Source: JACABE01 sp049315385
GTDB lineage: Bacteria > Bacteroidota > Bacteroidia > Bacteroidales > JACABE01
Assembly (NCBI GenBank): GCA_049315385.1
Contig: JBMOKG010000018.1
Span: forward strand, 8,214 to 72,213
DNA: 64,000 nucleotides
Direction of reading: 5' to 3'
Shown: positions 33,372 to 42,973 of the stretch, in pieces
Layout of the letters: each line of letters begins with the position of its first letter
Position numbering within the stretch: the first letter of the stretch is position 1
Position numbers and translations under genes: made by a program
Notes under the pieces: generated by a model
What the model was told of the DNA's origin: nothing
The model's database searches: none
The model's input: only the letters and a program-made list of their open reading frames with translations

Positions 33372-34037
33372 ATGATACCAACACAAGTTTATCAATTTTT
33401 AGAGGAATTATCCGTCAACAATAACAGAGATTGGTTTATGAGTAATAAGAAAGCTTATGAAAAGGCAAAATCTTCTGTTGAGGTATTTATTAAGGAAGTA
33501 ATTACTGGTATTCAATCATTTGACAATACAGTAGTTGGCATAACTTCAAAGGATTGCATGTTTCGCATTAATCGAGATGTTAGGTTCTCTAAAGATAAAT
33601 CACCATATAAAACAAATATTGGAGGTTTTATCGCAAAAGGTGGAAGAAATGCTATGAATGCAGGATATTATCTGCATATTGAACCCGGAAAATCATTCTT
33701 GGGAGGAGGAATTTACATGCCTCCTGCCGATAAACTGAAAATGATTAGAAATGAGATTTATTTCAATGCACCTTCTTTTAAAAAGATTATTGCAACTACA
33801 GATTTTAAAAAATATTTCAACGAGATTTGGGATGATGATAAGCTTAAAAATCCACCTAAAGATTTCCCAAAAGATTTTGAAGATATTGATTTATTGAAAT
33901 TTAAAAACTATACGATACTTCATTCTCTGAAAGATGAACAACTCACTCAGCCCGACTTTTATCAATATGTAATTTCTGTATTCAAAGCTATGTTTCCTTT
34001 AAATAGTTTTCTTAATGTTGCAATCAATAATGGGTAA
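33372..34037 (+). CDS. DUF2461 family protein
   Basis: A 221-residue cytosolic protein of the DUF2461/TIGR02453 family. Recognised from FLEELSVNNNRDWFMSNKKAY, the central block MFRINRDVRFSKDKSPYKTN, and YYLHIEPGKSFLGGGIYMP. Length fits the family. The biochemical function is unknown. It is probably a separate unit 78 nt after the membrane protein gene and faces the acyl-CoA ligase gene tail to tail, with no clear terminator in the 225-nt gap. Confidence 0.9.
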   Translation: MIPTQVYQFLEELSVNNNRDWFMSNKKAYEKAKSSVEVFIKEVITGIQSFDNTVVGITSKDCMFRINRDVRFSKDKSPYKTNIGGFIAKGGRNAMNAGYYLHIEPGKSFLGGGIYMPPADKLKMIRNEIYFNAPSFKKIIATTDFKKYFNEIWDDDKLKNPPKDFPKDFEDIDLLKFKNYTILHSLKDEQLTQPDFYQYVISVFKAMFPLNSFLNVAINNG

Positions 34038-34262
34038 GATGTGTTTAGTTGATTTAAGCAGATGATAGTCAATTTTCTATGTTTTATGTTTATTGCTGAT
34101 AGAATATGTCCTTTTTATTATTCATTTTCTTAATGAGATATTTCTATCATTTGCAAAAAAAATATCTTTAATTTAGTATTAAATTACTTTTTGGATGTTT
34201 TGAGAATTAATAAAAACTGTAAAAAATAGTGCTATTAATGTAATAATATAATTGTCTGGTAA

Positions 34263-36035
34263 TTATAATGAGTTAAATACTTTTTCGATATTATTTTTAT
34301 ACTTTTCGTTGATAAAGTTTCGTTTTAACTTTAAAGTAGGAGTTAATTCACCTGTTTTTGCAGTCCATTCAAAATCAATAATTTCAAATTTTTTTATTTG
34401 CTCTGCATCTCCAAAGTATTTATTGTACTTATCTACTTCTCTTTGAATTCTATCACGTATGATTGAACTATTTATCATTTCATTGGCTTCAGGAAATTTA
34501 TAAGCTTTAATAACACACCATGATTTGAAATGAATAAAGTCAGGGACAATTAATGCTGCTGCAAATTTCTGATTTTCACCCATTACTATTATATTATCAA
34601 TAAAAGGCGATTCTTTAAGCTTTTCCTCAATAAGCTCTGGGTTAACGTATTTTCCATTAGATGTTTTAAACATTGTTTTTTTACGTCCAATCAGTCTTAA
34701 TTGACCAGTTTCCTCAATTATACCTGTATCTCCTGTATGGAACCATCCATTTTCGTCAATTGCCTCTTTAGTAAGTTCTGGCTCATTGTAATAGCCCTTC
34801 ATTACATTGGGACCTTTACATAAAACTTCACCATCATCATTTATTCTAAGCTTAATACTTGGTAATGGTGGACCTACTGTTCCAAATTTTCTTCCATTTT
34901 TAAAAAATGTATTGACGCAAATAACAGGAGATGTTTCTGTTAATCCATAGCCTTCAAGTATAGGAATACCAGCTGCAGTATATATTCTTGCAAGTCTTGG
35001 CTGCAATGTGGCTCCACCTGACACGATAACTTTAAGTTTTCCTCCTAAAGCATCTCTCCATTTATTAAAAATAAGATGATTGGCTATCATTAACTGAAAG
35101 TTATAGAAAAAACGGGGTTTAATATCTAATTCATAATTATGACCCAAATTTACCGCCCAAAAGAAAATCTGTCGTTGAAACCATTTAAGATTTCTGCCTT
35201 TGTCTATAATTTTATCATAAATTTTCTCCATTAAACGAGGTACTGTAGAAAAAATACCTGGTTGAATTTCTAAGATGTTTTCTGCTATACTTGAAATATT
35301 TTCGGCATAATAAACAGATATGCCAAGGTATTGATACATATAATTGAGGATTCTTTCATACGCATGACATAATGGAAGGAAGCTTAAAGCTTTATCACCA
35401 AATTTTGCTGGAGAGATAAAGGAAACTTCAAAAAGATTGCTAATGATATTTGCATGAGTTAACATGACACCTTTTTGTTTCCCGGTAGTTCCTGAAGTGT
35501 ATACAATCGTTGCCAAATCTTCGGCTTGAATACTTGCCTTTATTTCTTCAAGTAGAAGAGGTTGAGCATTTTCTTTCCCTACTTGAATGAGTTGTTTTAA
35601 ATTCTTATAATTATTCGTTTTTTCAAATGTGAAGATTTGTTTTATAGATGCAATTTCCGGAAGAATGTGCTCAATTTTTTGTATAAGTTCTTCACCTTCA
35701 CAAAATACGATGCTCACTTTGGAATGATTGAAAATATAAGTATAGTCTGATTCACTGATGCCCGGGAATATCGGAATTGGAATAGCTCCAATCTGCATTA
35801 TTCCCATATCAATAAAATTCCATTCAGGACAATTGCTACTTATGATTGCAATTTTATCACCTTTTTTAACTTTCAATGATAATAAACCAAAACTAATATC
35901 TTCAGCTAAATCAATATATTCCAAAATGTTATATTTTCTCCATTCGCCATTTATTTTATTGGCGAAGACTTCATTTGTAGAATCATATTCGTCTTTATTG
36001 TATTGGAGTATATCGAATATTCTGGTTATTTCCAT
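34263..36035 (-). CDS. Long-chain fatty-acid-CoA ligase (AMP-forming)
   Basis: A 590-residue ANL-superfamily enzyme activating long-chain fatty acids through an acyl-AMP. The P-loop motif is IVYTSGTTGKQKGVMLTH. Further motifs are GYGLTETSPVI, GWFHTGDTGIIEETG and RLIGRKKTMFKTSNGKYVNP. The length and the LSFLPLCHAYER block match the bacterial long-chain ligase group found across Bacteroidota (often annotated FadD/FAA1-like). It lacks a clear transmembrane segment and probably acts at the inner face of the membrane. Confidence 0.93.
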   Translation of the reverse strand: MEITRIFDILQYNKDEYDSTNEVFANKINGEWRKYNILEYIDLAEDISFGLLSLKVKKGDKIAIISSNCPEWNFIDMGIMQIGAIPIPIFPGISESDYTYIFNHSKVSIVFCEGEELIQKIEHILPEIASIKQIFTFEKTNNYKNLKQLIQVGKENAQPLLLEEIKASIQAEDLATIVYTSGTTGKQKGVMLTHANIISNLFEVSFISPAKFGDKALSFLPLCHAYERILNYMYQYLGISVYYAENISSIAENILEIQPGIFSTVPRLMEKIYDKIIDKGRNLKWFQRQIFFWAVNLGHNYELDIKPRFFYNFQLMIANHLIFNKWRDALGGKLKVIVSGGATLQPRLARIYTAAGIPILEGYGLTETSPVICVNTFFKNGRKFGTVGPPLPSIKLRINDDGEVLCKGPNVMKGYYNEPELTKEAIDENGWFHTGDTGIIEETGQLRLIGRKKTMFKTSNGKYVNPELIEEKLKESPFIDNIIVMGENQKFAAALIVPDFIHFKSWCVIKAYKFPEANEMINSSIIRDRIQREVDKYNKYFGDAEQIKKFEIIDFEWTAKTGELTPTLKLKRNFINEKYKNNIEKVFNSL

Positions 36036-36160
36036 AAAAATGGGTTTGATTATACTTAGTTGAATTAGAAATTAAATTGGTAAAATAGCAATTTTAGTTT
36101 TTATTTAGTTCTGCAAATATATAAATTTTTCATAACCTCTCTTTTCTTAGAAATATAAAA

Positions 36161-36193
36161 AAAGAGGTTAATATTTTACATATTAACCTCTTT
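36161..36193 (-). terminator. Intrinsic terminator after cold-shock gene
   Basis: AAAGAGGTTAATA/TATTAACCTCTTT, 13-bp perfect stem with a 7-nt loop, flanked by A and T tracts. Confidence 0.9.
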
Positions 36194-36215
36194 CGGATAA
36201 AATAAAAAAATATTT

Positions 36216-36404
36216 TTATTTTTTTACATTGATAGCTTTTTTGCCTCTGTTATCTTCAGCAATATCATAAGAAACTTGATCATTATCTCTGATTTTATCT
36301 AGTATTCCAGATACATGAACAAAGATTTCTTGTTTTGATTCGTCATCAAGAATAAATCCAAAACCTTTTTTTTCGTTGAAAAATTTAACTGTGCCAGTTG
36401 ACAT
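36216..36404 (-). CDS. Cold-shock domain protein
   Basis: A 62-residue single OB-fold cold-shock protein. RNP1 is KGFGFI and RNP2 is EIFVHVS, after the standard opening GTVKFFNEK. It binds single-stranded RNA or DNA and melts RNA structure. The ending KKAINVKK is usual for the phylum. Monocistronic, with a -7 box and about 30 nt of leader; a long structured leader such as that of E. coli cspA is not present. Confidence 0.95.
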   Translation of the reverse strand: MSTGTVKFFNEKKGFGFILDDESKQEIFVHVSGILDKIRDNDQVSYDIAEDNRGKKAINVKK

Positions 36405-36433
36405 AATATAAAAAATTAGTAATTAATATGGTA

Positions 36434-36441
36434 CAAAGATA
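36434..36441 (-). promoter_or_regulatory. -7 box of the cold-shock gene
   Basis: TATCTTTG on the minus strand, 29 nt upstream of the ATG at 36404, matches TAnnTTTG. Confidence 0.6.
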
Positions 36442-36541
36442 ATATTATTTTTAATAAGTTGGTATTTTTTTTATAAAAAAGTGAAATTATTTTTTCGTTA
36501 ACATTATTTTTGTATTTTAGCCATTTAATTTTTGGAAAAAT

Positions 36542-36742
36542 ATGATAAATAAAATAATTTTAGGAGAAATTGTCCTAAATGATCAGATGCTTTTGTATGT
36601 TGCAATTTTCTTTGTTTTAATATTGATTTTTGGAGTTTACAAACTTATACAATTGATAAAAAAAGTGAGAACGCAAAAAGCAAAAATGCAAAATTTAGTA
36701 AAAGAATATGAGGAATTTTTAAATCAAAGGACTAAAAAATAA
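36542..36742 (+). CDS. Small single-pass membrane protein
   Basis: A 66-residue protein: a short N-terminal stretch, a transmembrane helix at about 15-38 (MLLYVAIFFVLILIFGVYKL) and a basic helical tail (KKVRTQKAKMQNLVKEYEEFL). No family is recognised. The positive-inside rule places the tail in the cytosol. Codon use matches neighbours, and the gap to the flanking genes supports a real gene, divergent from the cold-shock gene. Confidence 0.6.
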   Translation: MINKIILGEIVLNDQMLLYVAIFFVLILIFGVYKLIQLIKKVRTQKAKMQNLVKEYEEFLNQRTKK

Positions 36743-36821
36743 ATTCTTTATTGATTTTATTTTTTCTTCAGAGAATAAATTTAGTTTATTAGCTTTTAAT
36801 TTAATATAAAAAGATTTCTGA

Positions 36822-39800
36822 TTATTCAATAAATACTTTTTTAGTAATGACATTCTTTTCTGTTACAAGTTTAATAATATAGTAAGCTGTAGCATTTTCA
36901 ATATGAATTTTAGTGATAACTTTATTATTTGTTTGCTTTAAAATTAACTTTCCTAGCATGTTGTAAACAAAAATTTCTTTTATTTTTTCAGCAGAATTTA
37001 TATATATCTCATTATCTAATGTATATATATAAGCAGGTGTAATTGAGTTTTCAATACTATTATTAGATGAACTTGTAAAATGTAATAAAAACCTTTCTGC
37101 AATATCTGTGGGATGAGCAATAAAATTGTAGGTTTTATTTAACTGTATATTTTTTTGAATACCTAATTGCAAATCATCAAGCAGGATATTATCAAATCCA
37201 TCAGTGTTTTTAAATTTTAGTGTATAACTTCCACTTAAACCAGCTTTAATACATAATTCTACTATAGGATATTCTGAAATTGATGTCAGATAATTAATGC
37301 ATAAGTTTTTATTATTTTTCTTGGTGTAAATACCTGGTGCATTTGCATCCATACTAAACATTTTTTCTGCTCCTGTCTGCCCGTTAGAATTGCCAAAGCT
37401 AATGATGGTTTCATCACTAAAAGGATTTTGATCTCCACTAAGTTTAATACTTATCATATTGTTAGTTAGTGTTGATGATTTAAACCAATGTTGTGTAGAA
37501 TGTTCTCTTGCATTGTTATTTATACTAAATAGTCCGGAACTGGTGGCTTTTACCCAAAAGCCTTGAGAAGCAGCTATAATACTGTTGATACCATTGGTTC
37601 CTATACCATTTGACACGAAACATCCGTAATTTGCAATTGCAGGGTTCCAGATCCACATTGCCTTTTCTCCTATACCTGCATCTTCCAACATTGATCTTGA
37701 AAATGCATTGGATGTATTCCAGTTGATCGCAGATGGGTAGGGGTTAGCTATGAAGTTCCATCCGCTGAATACATTGTTGGATAATGTAAGTGGAATAGTA
37801 ATTGTGTCTTTATTGAATAAGCCAGTGAATTTTTTTGTACAAATTAAAGGAAAAGAGGCTGCATAAGATTTTCCTGAAATAAAATTATTTCCAACATTTG
37901 TAGTGAAAAAATTTGCATCCGTATAACTTATCCAGTTTCCGCTGTATTCGTCCCACATATATAAATTATCACTGGTTGATATAATAGAATCTATTGCCTG
38001 GTTTTTAACTGAAGATGCTAAACAATGGAACTGGTCAGGATTTGCGATATAGCATTCAATGTTAGAGGATGCAGCGTTTAAGTTACCGTAATCTATTAAT
38101 GAACCTGAACCGCTTGAGTCTGATTGTATTGATAATGTGTTGTATACAGATAGGCTTTCTGATGAAGCTATTGTAAGATTTCCTAATGCAGAAATCGTTA
38201 AATTATTACATTCACAAGATAAGGAATTAACGATTGCTAATTTATTTGGTGGAATTGTTACATTAAAAGCTTTTGTAGGTATTCCATTGTTCCAGTTTCC
38301 TGTTACGTTCCAGTTATTGTTAATGTTAGCTGTAAAAGTAGTAGAATTTACATTTACAATTATTTCTATTTGATTTGAGTTAGCCTCATCACAAACATCG
38401 TTTTTGACTACTGCACGATAAATCCAGTGTCCTAAATCATTTGCTATCATTGAATATGGATTATCAGAAATAAAAATGTCTGTCCAAAGTAATCCTGCAC
38501 TGTTGGATTTTTGCCATTTAGAAATACTTCCACTGTTTCCATTCAATGTGAGTATTGCATTTTCACCACCTAATAAAACGGATGAATTAGAAGTTAAGCT
38601 TCCTCCGATTGAATTTATACCTATTCCGGAAACACTAAGATTTACAGAAGTTGCTCCACCACCGCTTACATTAATTTCTCCATTATATGTTTGAGCTGAA
38701 TCCGGCAAAAATTTAACAAAGACATCCTGATTTAGATTCCCATTGCTTTGAGTTAGCAATAATGTTGAAGAATAAACACCTGTTGATGAATTAGAAAGTA
38801 GATATCCATTGGGTGCAGCTACTGAAATGGTTGAAGTTGTTAAGTTTGTTCCGGTAATTTTGAAACTTTTCGGACTACTAATAGTATTGATACATTGATT
38901 TTCAAATGAAGTAACAGGACTAACTGAGAGTGTAGGTAAACTTACCGGGCTTGCCGAACTTACTGAACCTCCAATAGCTAAACCATTTGTGCCTGAACTA
39001 ACTGAATAAAACCCCCATCCACCAGTAGTAGTCTGACCACTTGCATAATAGCGTATAAAAATTGTCGTGCCAGCAGAAACATTTTGAAGTTCATTAATTG
39101 AACTTAAGTTAATTTGAGGCATTGATAATGAGGTAGATTGAACAGGAGAACCTATTAATGTAAAAGTACTTCCGTTTAGGCTATATGCAAACTGGGATGT
39201 AACACCCGGATTTGCGTAATATGTGGAAGTCCCGGCAAATTTTGCATCTATTGTTGAAATAGAGACTTTGTATCCGGTAGCTGCAGTAAGTGTAATCTGA
39301 AAATAATCAGTATTAGAAATTGAAATACCTTCGTTTTTAAATCCTTGTGTCCTGAATGAATTGCTTGCTGTACTCCAAGCTGCATTTGGTCCTCGCGTTA
39401 TATTATTTGCTCCTGATAATGAGATTAAATTAGAACTGAATGTTGTAGCAGCATAAGTTGGTAAAGATGAAGAACCTACACTGTAAAAGTCCCAGGCAGC
39501 AATTGGTCCTGAATTAACATTTACAGTTAGTGTTTGGAGAACATCAGCGGCAGCAAAATAATTTAAACTTGCATTTTGAGATGCTGTAATTACTGTAGTA
39601 CCTGCACCCACAATATGTATCTGATTTGAAACTATTGTAGCAACTGATAAATTTGAACTGGAATAGTTTATGATATTTATTCCTGAAGTTGTAGAAGTTG
39701 CACCAGGATTAAAATCCTGATCGGTTGTGGTTTTGCCTGGAAGTATATTAAATGTTATTTGTTGTGGCACTTTTGTAATATTTGCTGATAAACCAACAGG

Positions 39801-42581
39801 TTGTATAAGTGTATATTTTGCAGCATCAGCCCCGCTTAGTGTTGATAATGAATTTACAGCTATTGAAGAACCAGCATTGATACTTGCAAAAACACCAACT
39901 CCATTAAAAATTACTACATCCGAACCATGAATTCCATTTAATATTCCGGTAATAGTTGTTGAATTACTTCCATTATATATAATATCTAAAGCTAACGCGC
40001 CTGAAACTGTGATTGTTTTCTTATTTACAGTTAGTGTTTGCGAAATATTAGTTGCAGGATAATATAACGAATTTCCATTTTGAGAGGCGGTAATTATTGT
40101 AGATCCAACTCCTAAAATACTAACAATATTACCTGATATTTTAGCTACAGATGTGTCAGAAATTATATAATTTACAGGTAATCCTGAGCTTGCAGTTGCT
40201 GTTAAACTGAAATTATTGTCACCATAAGTTTTATCAGACAGTGTTCCAAAATTTATTGTTTGGGAATCAATTTGAGAAAAGTTAACAGAAGAACCAATAT
40301 TAGTTACTCCATCAAATAGCTGTATTTGAATTCCAATGCCATCACCTCCATCAACATGAGAAGGAATAACTACTGTTAAGCTTGAGACTCCAGTTGAATT
40401 TGTTGCAGAAGATATATTGATATTATCTAAACTCATTGAACGATTTGTTCCATCAATGGAATAATTTTCTGTGGACGTTATATTGTTATTTGTTACAATA
40501 AGGTCATATTTAAATGTATAGCCTGATACCGGATTATTGAATTGATCCTTAGCTGTGCAGGAAATTGTCCGGGATGAATTAATTGCCAAAGCAGAATTTA
40601 CAGAAACTGTAGAATTTGATGTTGGAATTCCCGGTAATATTATTTGAACTAAAGTATCATTAGCATATCCGAAAGCTTCAATTAAAATGGTTTTTGTACC
40701 TGATCTTGTTAATAAAATATTTGCTCCGGATGGCTTTAGTTGAATGTTTCCGGCAGTTATAACATAATCTATCGTAGGGATTAAAGGTGTATTTTCAATT
40801 TTTAATGAAGTTATGTTTGCCCTCCAGGCAGCATTGTCAATAAATTTAATATCTATATTGTTATCAACGGTATTACTAGTTGTGTCTGCTGATAATAGTG
40901 GTGAAGATAACAGAGGTCCTGTGTAATTAGTAATACTGATGTCATCAATATTTATTCTGTTTGTGTTTGAAGTTGTTTCAATATTGAAACGAACACTTCC
41001 TGGTTGTTTTATTGAAAACACAGCAGGTGTAAGAATTGTGTCAGATGATGTAACGGGATTGCCAACATAATTCCATGAGCTTCCCCCATCATTAGATATC
41101 TGAAGTTTCCAGACTGCATTTGCATCATTTCCATATTTAGCGTGGTAAATTGTAATTGTATCAACACCTCCGGTTTTGTCAAAATACATACGTAAATTTG
41201 CATACCTCAATCTTGCAGCTTTTATTCCATTTTTTCTATCAGAAGTTGAAGTTCCAATTAAAGCATCGTAAAATATCCAGTCTCCCATGCTGCATGTTAC
41301 TGTATCAGTTGCATAAGCAGTTTTTGAGCCTATTTCAAAATCTTCTTTCCATGTTAAATTCGAAGTTATAGTAGTTGCTATTGGTATTGTTCCATTCGTT
41401 TTAAAATTTATATTAACACCACTGTTTGTAAAAGGGAAAATCTTAAAATAATATACAGTTCCTGGGGTTAATCCTGTAAAAATTGCTGTTTGAACTCCTT
41501 GACTTACTATTTTTTGCATATTAGTAATTGTTTCAGGTATACTGTCAGTTGGGTTTTGTATTTGACTGAATCCAAGTGAACTAGCACTAACCAGATATCC
41601 ATCGGGAATTACTGCTCCAGATGCATCAGTCCAGTTAACCGTAATTGTGCTATTTAGTGGGCTTGTATTTATTGCCTGAAAATTTGTTGTATAATTACTA
41701 GGTTCTTGTTTTATGACAACTGGACCACCCCAGATTGCCTGAACATATTCAGGATGATCAATAAATGGGTTTCTGTTATGTTGGGCAGTCCGGTAAATTA
41801 CATTATTTCTGTTGATTTCTTTTGAACTAACAGGATCAGAATTGTGCCAGGAAAGTAACATATTGATAAACCATTGTTTGTAATTATTGGTTGAGGTATC
41901 AATAATAAATCTCGAGTCATAAAGAGGATAATGTTTTACCCAGGCTCCTAAACTGTCCATATATCGGGTTGCAATGTATAAATAGGCTCTTGCGAAATCG
42001 CCTTTATATTCATTGATTGGTTCAAAAACAACACCTGAATAGCCGGAGAAAGAGCATGGTCCTAATTTACTTCCGTTATTTGAAGTATAGCTTGCTGTAT
42101 TTGTTGGGCCAATTGGATAATTGCTTTTATACATATTCACATACTGATCGGCAGGGAATAAGTGATGAAGGTCAGTATATTGAGGATGAGCAGCATCATC
42201 AAAATGCCCCCACCATGAGTTTGGAAAACAATGTTCACGGGAATAGCAATCACCTTCTGCTGATGCACCACCTGTACCACATTGACCTGTTTGAAAAAAC
42301 AGCGTTGTTATTGGTGTCCCTCCCGGAATATCTGTATACATATCCCAAATGATATTATTATTAGGTGCAGGACGGGTATCTGTACTATCATAAAAATTCC
42401 AGATATTAGAATAACTTAACTTAATATGACCATTTGTTATAACAGTTTTTAAAGCAGTTCTGAGATTCTCTCCTGATAAGCCAAGAGCAGAATTATAATA
42501 TCCTGCTGGTATTTGGCCATAAACAGAAGTAAATGATAAAACAATAAGAGTGAAATATATAAATAATCTATTCTTTTTCAA
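36822..42581 (-). CDS. Secreted endonuclease I with Ig-like repeats and T9SS tail
   Basis: A 1919-residue secreted nuclease. The signal peptide covers 1-22 (ending SVYGQ). The endonuclease I domain covers about 25-285, with GDCYSREHCFPNSWWG (E116-H117 are the likely metal ligand and general base) and DLHHLFPADQYVN, ending at QHNRNPFIDHPEYV. Then come a fibronectin-like domain (about 290-405), a jelly-roll-like segment, bacterial Ig-like repeats (ISGNIVSILGVGSTIITASQ), a YDG-type domain (about 855-930), and a long C-terminal region with the T9SS type A tail in the last 80 residues. Cysteines C101, C112 and C118 could form disulfides. The role is probably extracellular DNA or RNA degradation for nutrients or biofilm turnover. 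Most family members are 250-400 residues, so this one is very extended. Confidence 0.9.
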   Translation of the reverse strand: MKKNRLFIYFTLIVLSFTSVYGQIPAGYYNSALGLSGENLRTALKTVITNGHIKLSYSNIWNFYDSTDTRPAPNNNIIWDMYTDIPGGTPITTLFFQTGQCGTGGASAEGDCYSREHCFPNSWWGHFDDAAHPQYTDLHHLFPADQYVNMYKSNYPIGPTNTASYTSNNGSKLGPCSFSGYSGVVFEPINEYKGDFARAYLYIATRYMDSLGAWVKHYPLYDSRFIIDTSTNNYKQWFINMLLSWHNSDPVSSKEINRNNVIYRTAQHNRNPFIDHPEYVQAIWGGPVVIKQEPSNYTTNFQAINTSPLNSTITVNWTDASGAVIPDGYLVSASSLGFSQIQNPTDSIPETITNMQKIVSQGVQTAIFTGLTPGTVYYFKIFPFTNSGVNINFKTNGTIPIATTITSNLTWKEDFEIGSKTAYATDTVTCSMGDWIFYDALIGTSTSDRKNGIKAARLRYANLRMYFDKTGGVDTITIYHAKYGNDANAVWKLQISNDGGSSWNYVGNPVTSSDTILTPAVFSIKQPGSVRFNIETTSNTNRINIDDISITNYTGPLLSSPLLSADTTSNTVDNNIDIKFIDNAAWRANITSLKIENTPLIPTIDYVITAGNIQLKPSGANILLTRSGTKTILIEAFGYANDTLVQIILPGIPTSNSTVSVNSALAINSSRTISCTAKDQFNNPVSGYTFKYDLIVTNNNITSTENYSIDGTNRSMSLDNINISSATNSTGVSSLTVVIPSHVDGGDGIGIQIQLFDGVTNIGSSVNFSQIDSQTINFGTLSDKTYGDNNFSLTATASSGLPVNYIISDTSVAKISGNIVSILGVGSTIITASQNGNSLYYPATNISQTLTVNKKTITVSGALALDIIYNGSNSTTITGILNGIHGSDVVIFNGVGVFASINAGSSIAVNSLSTLSGADAAKYTLIQPVGLSANITKVPQQITFNILPGKTTTDQDFNPGATSTTSGINIINYSSSNLSVATIVSNQIHIVGAGTTVITASQNASLNYFAAADVLQTLTVNVNSGPIAAWDFYSVGSSSLPTYAATTFSSNLISLSGANNITRGPNAAWSTASNSFRTQGFKNEGISISNTDYFQITLTAATGYKVSISTIDAKFAGTSTYYANPGVTSQFAYSLNGSTFTLIGSPVQSTSLSMPQINLSSINELQNVSAGTTIFIRYYASGQTTTGGWGFYSVSSGTNGLAIGGSVSSASPVSLPTLSVSPVTSFENQCINTISSPKSFKITGTNLTTSTISVAAPNGYLLSNSSTGVYSSTLLLTQSNGNLNQDVFVKFLPDSAQTYNGEINVSGGGATSVNLSVSGIGINSIGGSLTSNSSVLLGGENAILTLNGNSGSISKWQKSNSAGLLWTDIFISDNPYSMIANDLGHWIYRAVVKNDVCDEANSNQIEIIVNVNSTTFTANINNNWNVTGNWNNGIPTKAFNVTIPPNKLAIVNSLSCECNNLTISALGNLTIASSESLSVYNTLSIQSDSSGSGSLIDYGNLNAASSNIECYIANPDQFHCLASSVKNQAIDSIISTSDNLYMWDEYSGNWISYTDANFFTTNVGNNFISGKSYAASFPLICTKKFTGLFNKDTITIPLTLSNNVFSGWNFIANPYPSAINWNTSNAFSRSMLEDAGIGEKAMWIWNPAIANYGCFVSNGIGTNGINSIIAASQGFWVKATSSGLFSINNNAREHSTQHWFKSSTLTNNMISIKLSGDQNPFSDETIISFGNSNGQTGAEKMFSMDANAPGIYTKKNNKNLCINYLTSISEYPIVELCIKAGLSGSYTLKFKNTDGFDNILLDDLQLGIQKNIQLNKTYNFIAHPTDIAERFLLHFTSSSNNSIENSITPAYIYTLDNEIYINSAEKIKEIFVYNMLGKLILKQTNNKVITKIHIENATAYYIIKLVTEKNVITKKVFIE

Positions 42582-42601
42582 ATCAGTATTATGTTTTTTT
42601 G

Positions 42602-42609
42602 CAAAATTA
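42602..42609 (-). promoter_or_regulatory. -7 box of the endonuclease gene
   Basis: TAATTTTG (then C) on the minus strand lies 20 nt upstream of the ATG at 42581. Confidence 0.6.
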
Positions 42610-42735
42610 CAATAAAATTATATTCTCTTAAAAAATAATTTATATTACTTTTTTCTGGAGTTTAACTGACAATCTTTGATTTCTTTCCAATATTTTTGAA
42701 TTCAGGCTTTGAATTAATTTTGTTAAATATTAATT

Positions 42736-42763
42736 AAAATACACTGTTTGGTGTATTTTTTTT
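42736..42763. terminator. T-tailed hairpin between divergent genes
   Basis: AAAATACAC/GTGTATTTT is a 9-bp stem with a 6-nt loop and a T run on the plus strand. No plus-strand gene ends here. It lies just upstream of the protease -7 box and may insulate that promoter. Confidence 0.55.
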
Positions 42764-42778
42764 GGAATAATTATTAAT

Positions 42779-42786
42779 TATATTTG
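42779..42786 (+). promoter_or_regulatory. -7 box of the M6 protease gene
   Basis: TATATTTG fits TAnnTTTG. The implied leader is about 185 nt, long for this window, and contains a hairpin at 42834-42868. Confidence 0.55.
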
Positions 42787-42833
42787 TAATCATTTAATAA
42801 TTTTCAAAAATTTAAAATTTAGAATGACATAAT

Positions 42834-42868
42834 TTGAACAACAATCTTTGTTGTTCAATATTTTTTTA
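42834..42868 (+). promoter_or_regulatory. Terminator-like hairpin in the protease leader
   Basis: TTGAACAACA/TGTTGTTCAA is a perfect 10-bp stem with a 5-nt loop followed by TATTTTTTT. It lies within the predicted 5' leader, where it could act as an attenuator. An alternative is that it terminates an unknown short transcript. Confidence 0.55.
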
Positions 42869-42973
42869 AAGATAATCATATTAAAAATGATTAAAAAAGT
42901 CAAAAAATAACTCACTTATTGCAAAATAACTTAGAAATCGGAAATTTAGTATAAATAATCAAATATCAGTTTT

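Noticed and set aside
42017..42352. 111-codon plus-strand frame opposite the endonuclease domain
   Set aside because: It is the mirror of the conserved nuclease motifs; histidine- and leucine-rich shadow with no promoter.
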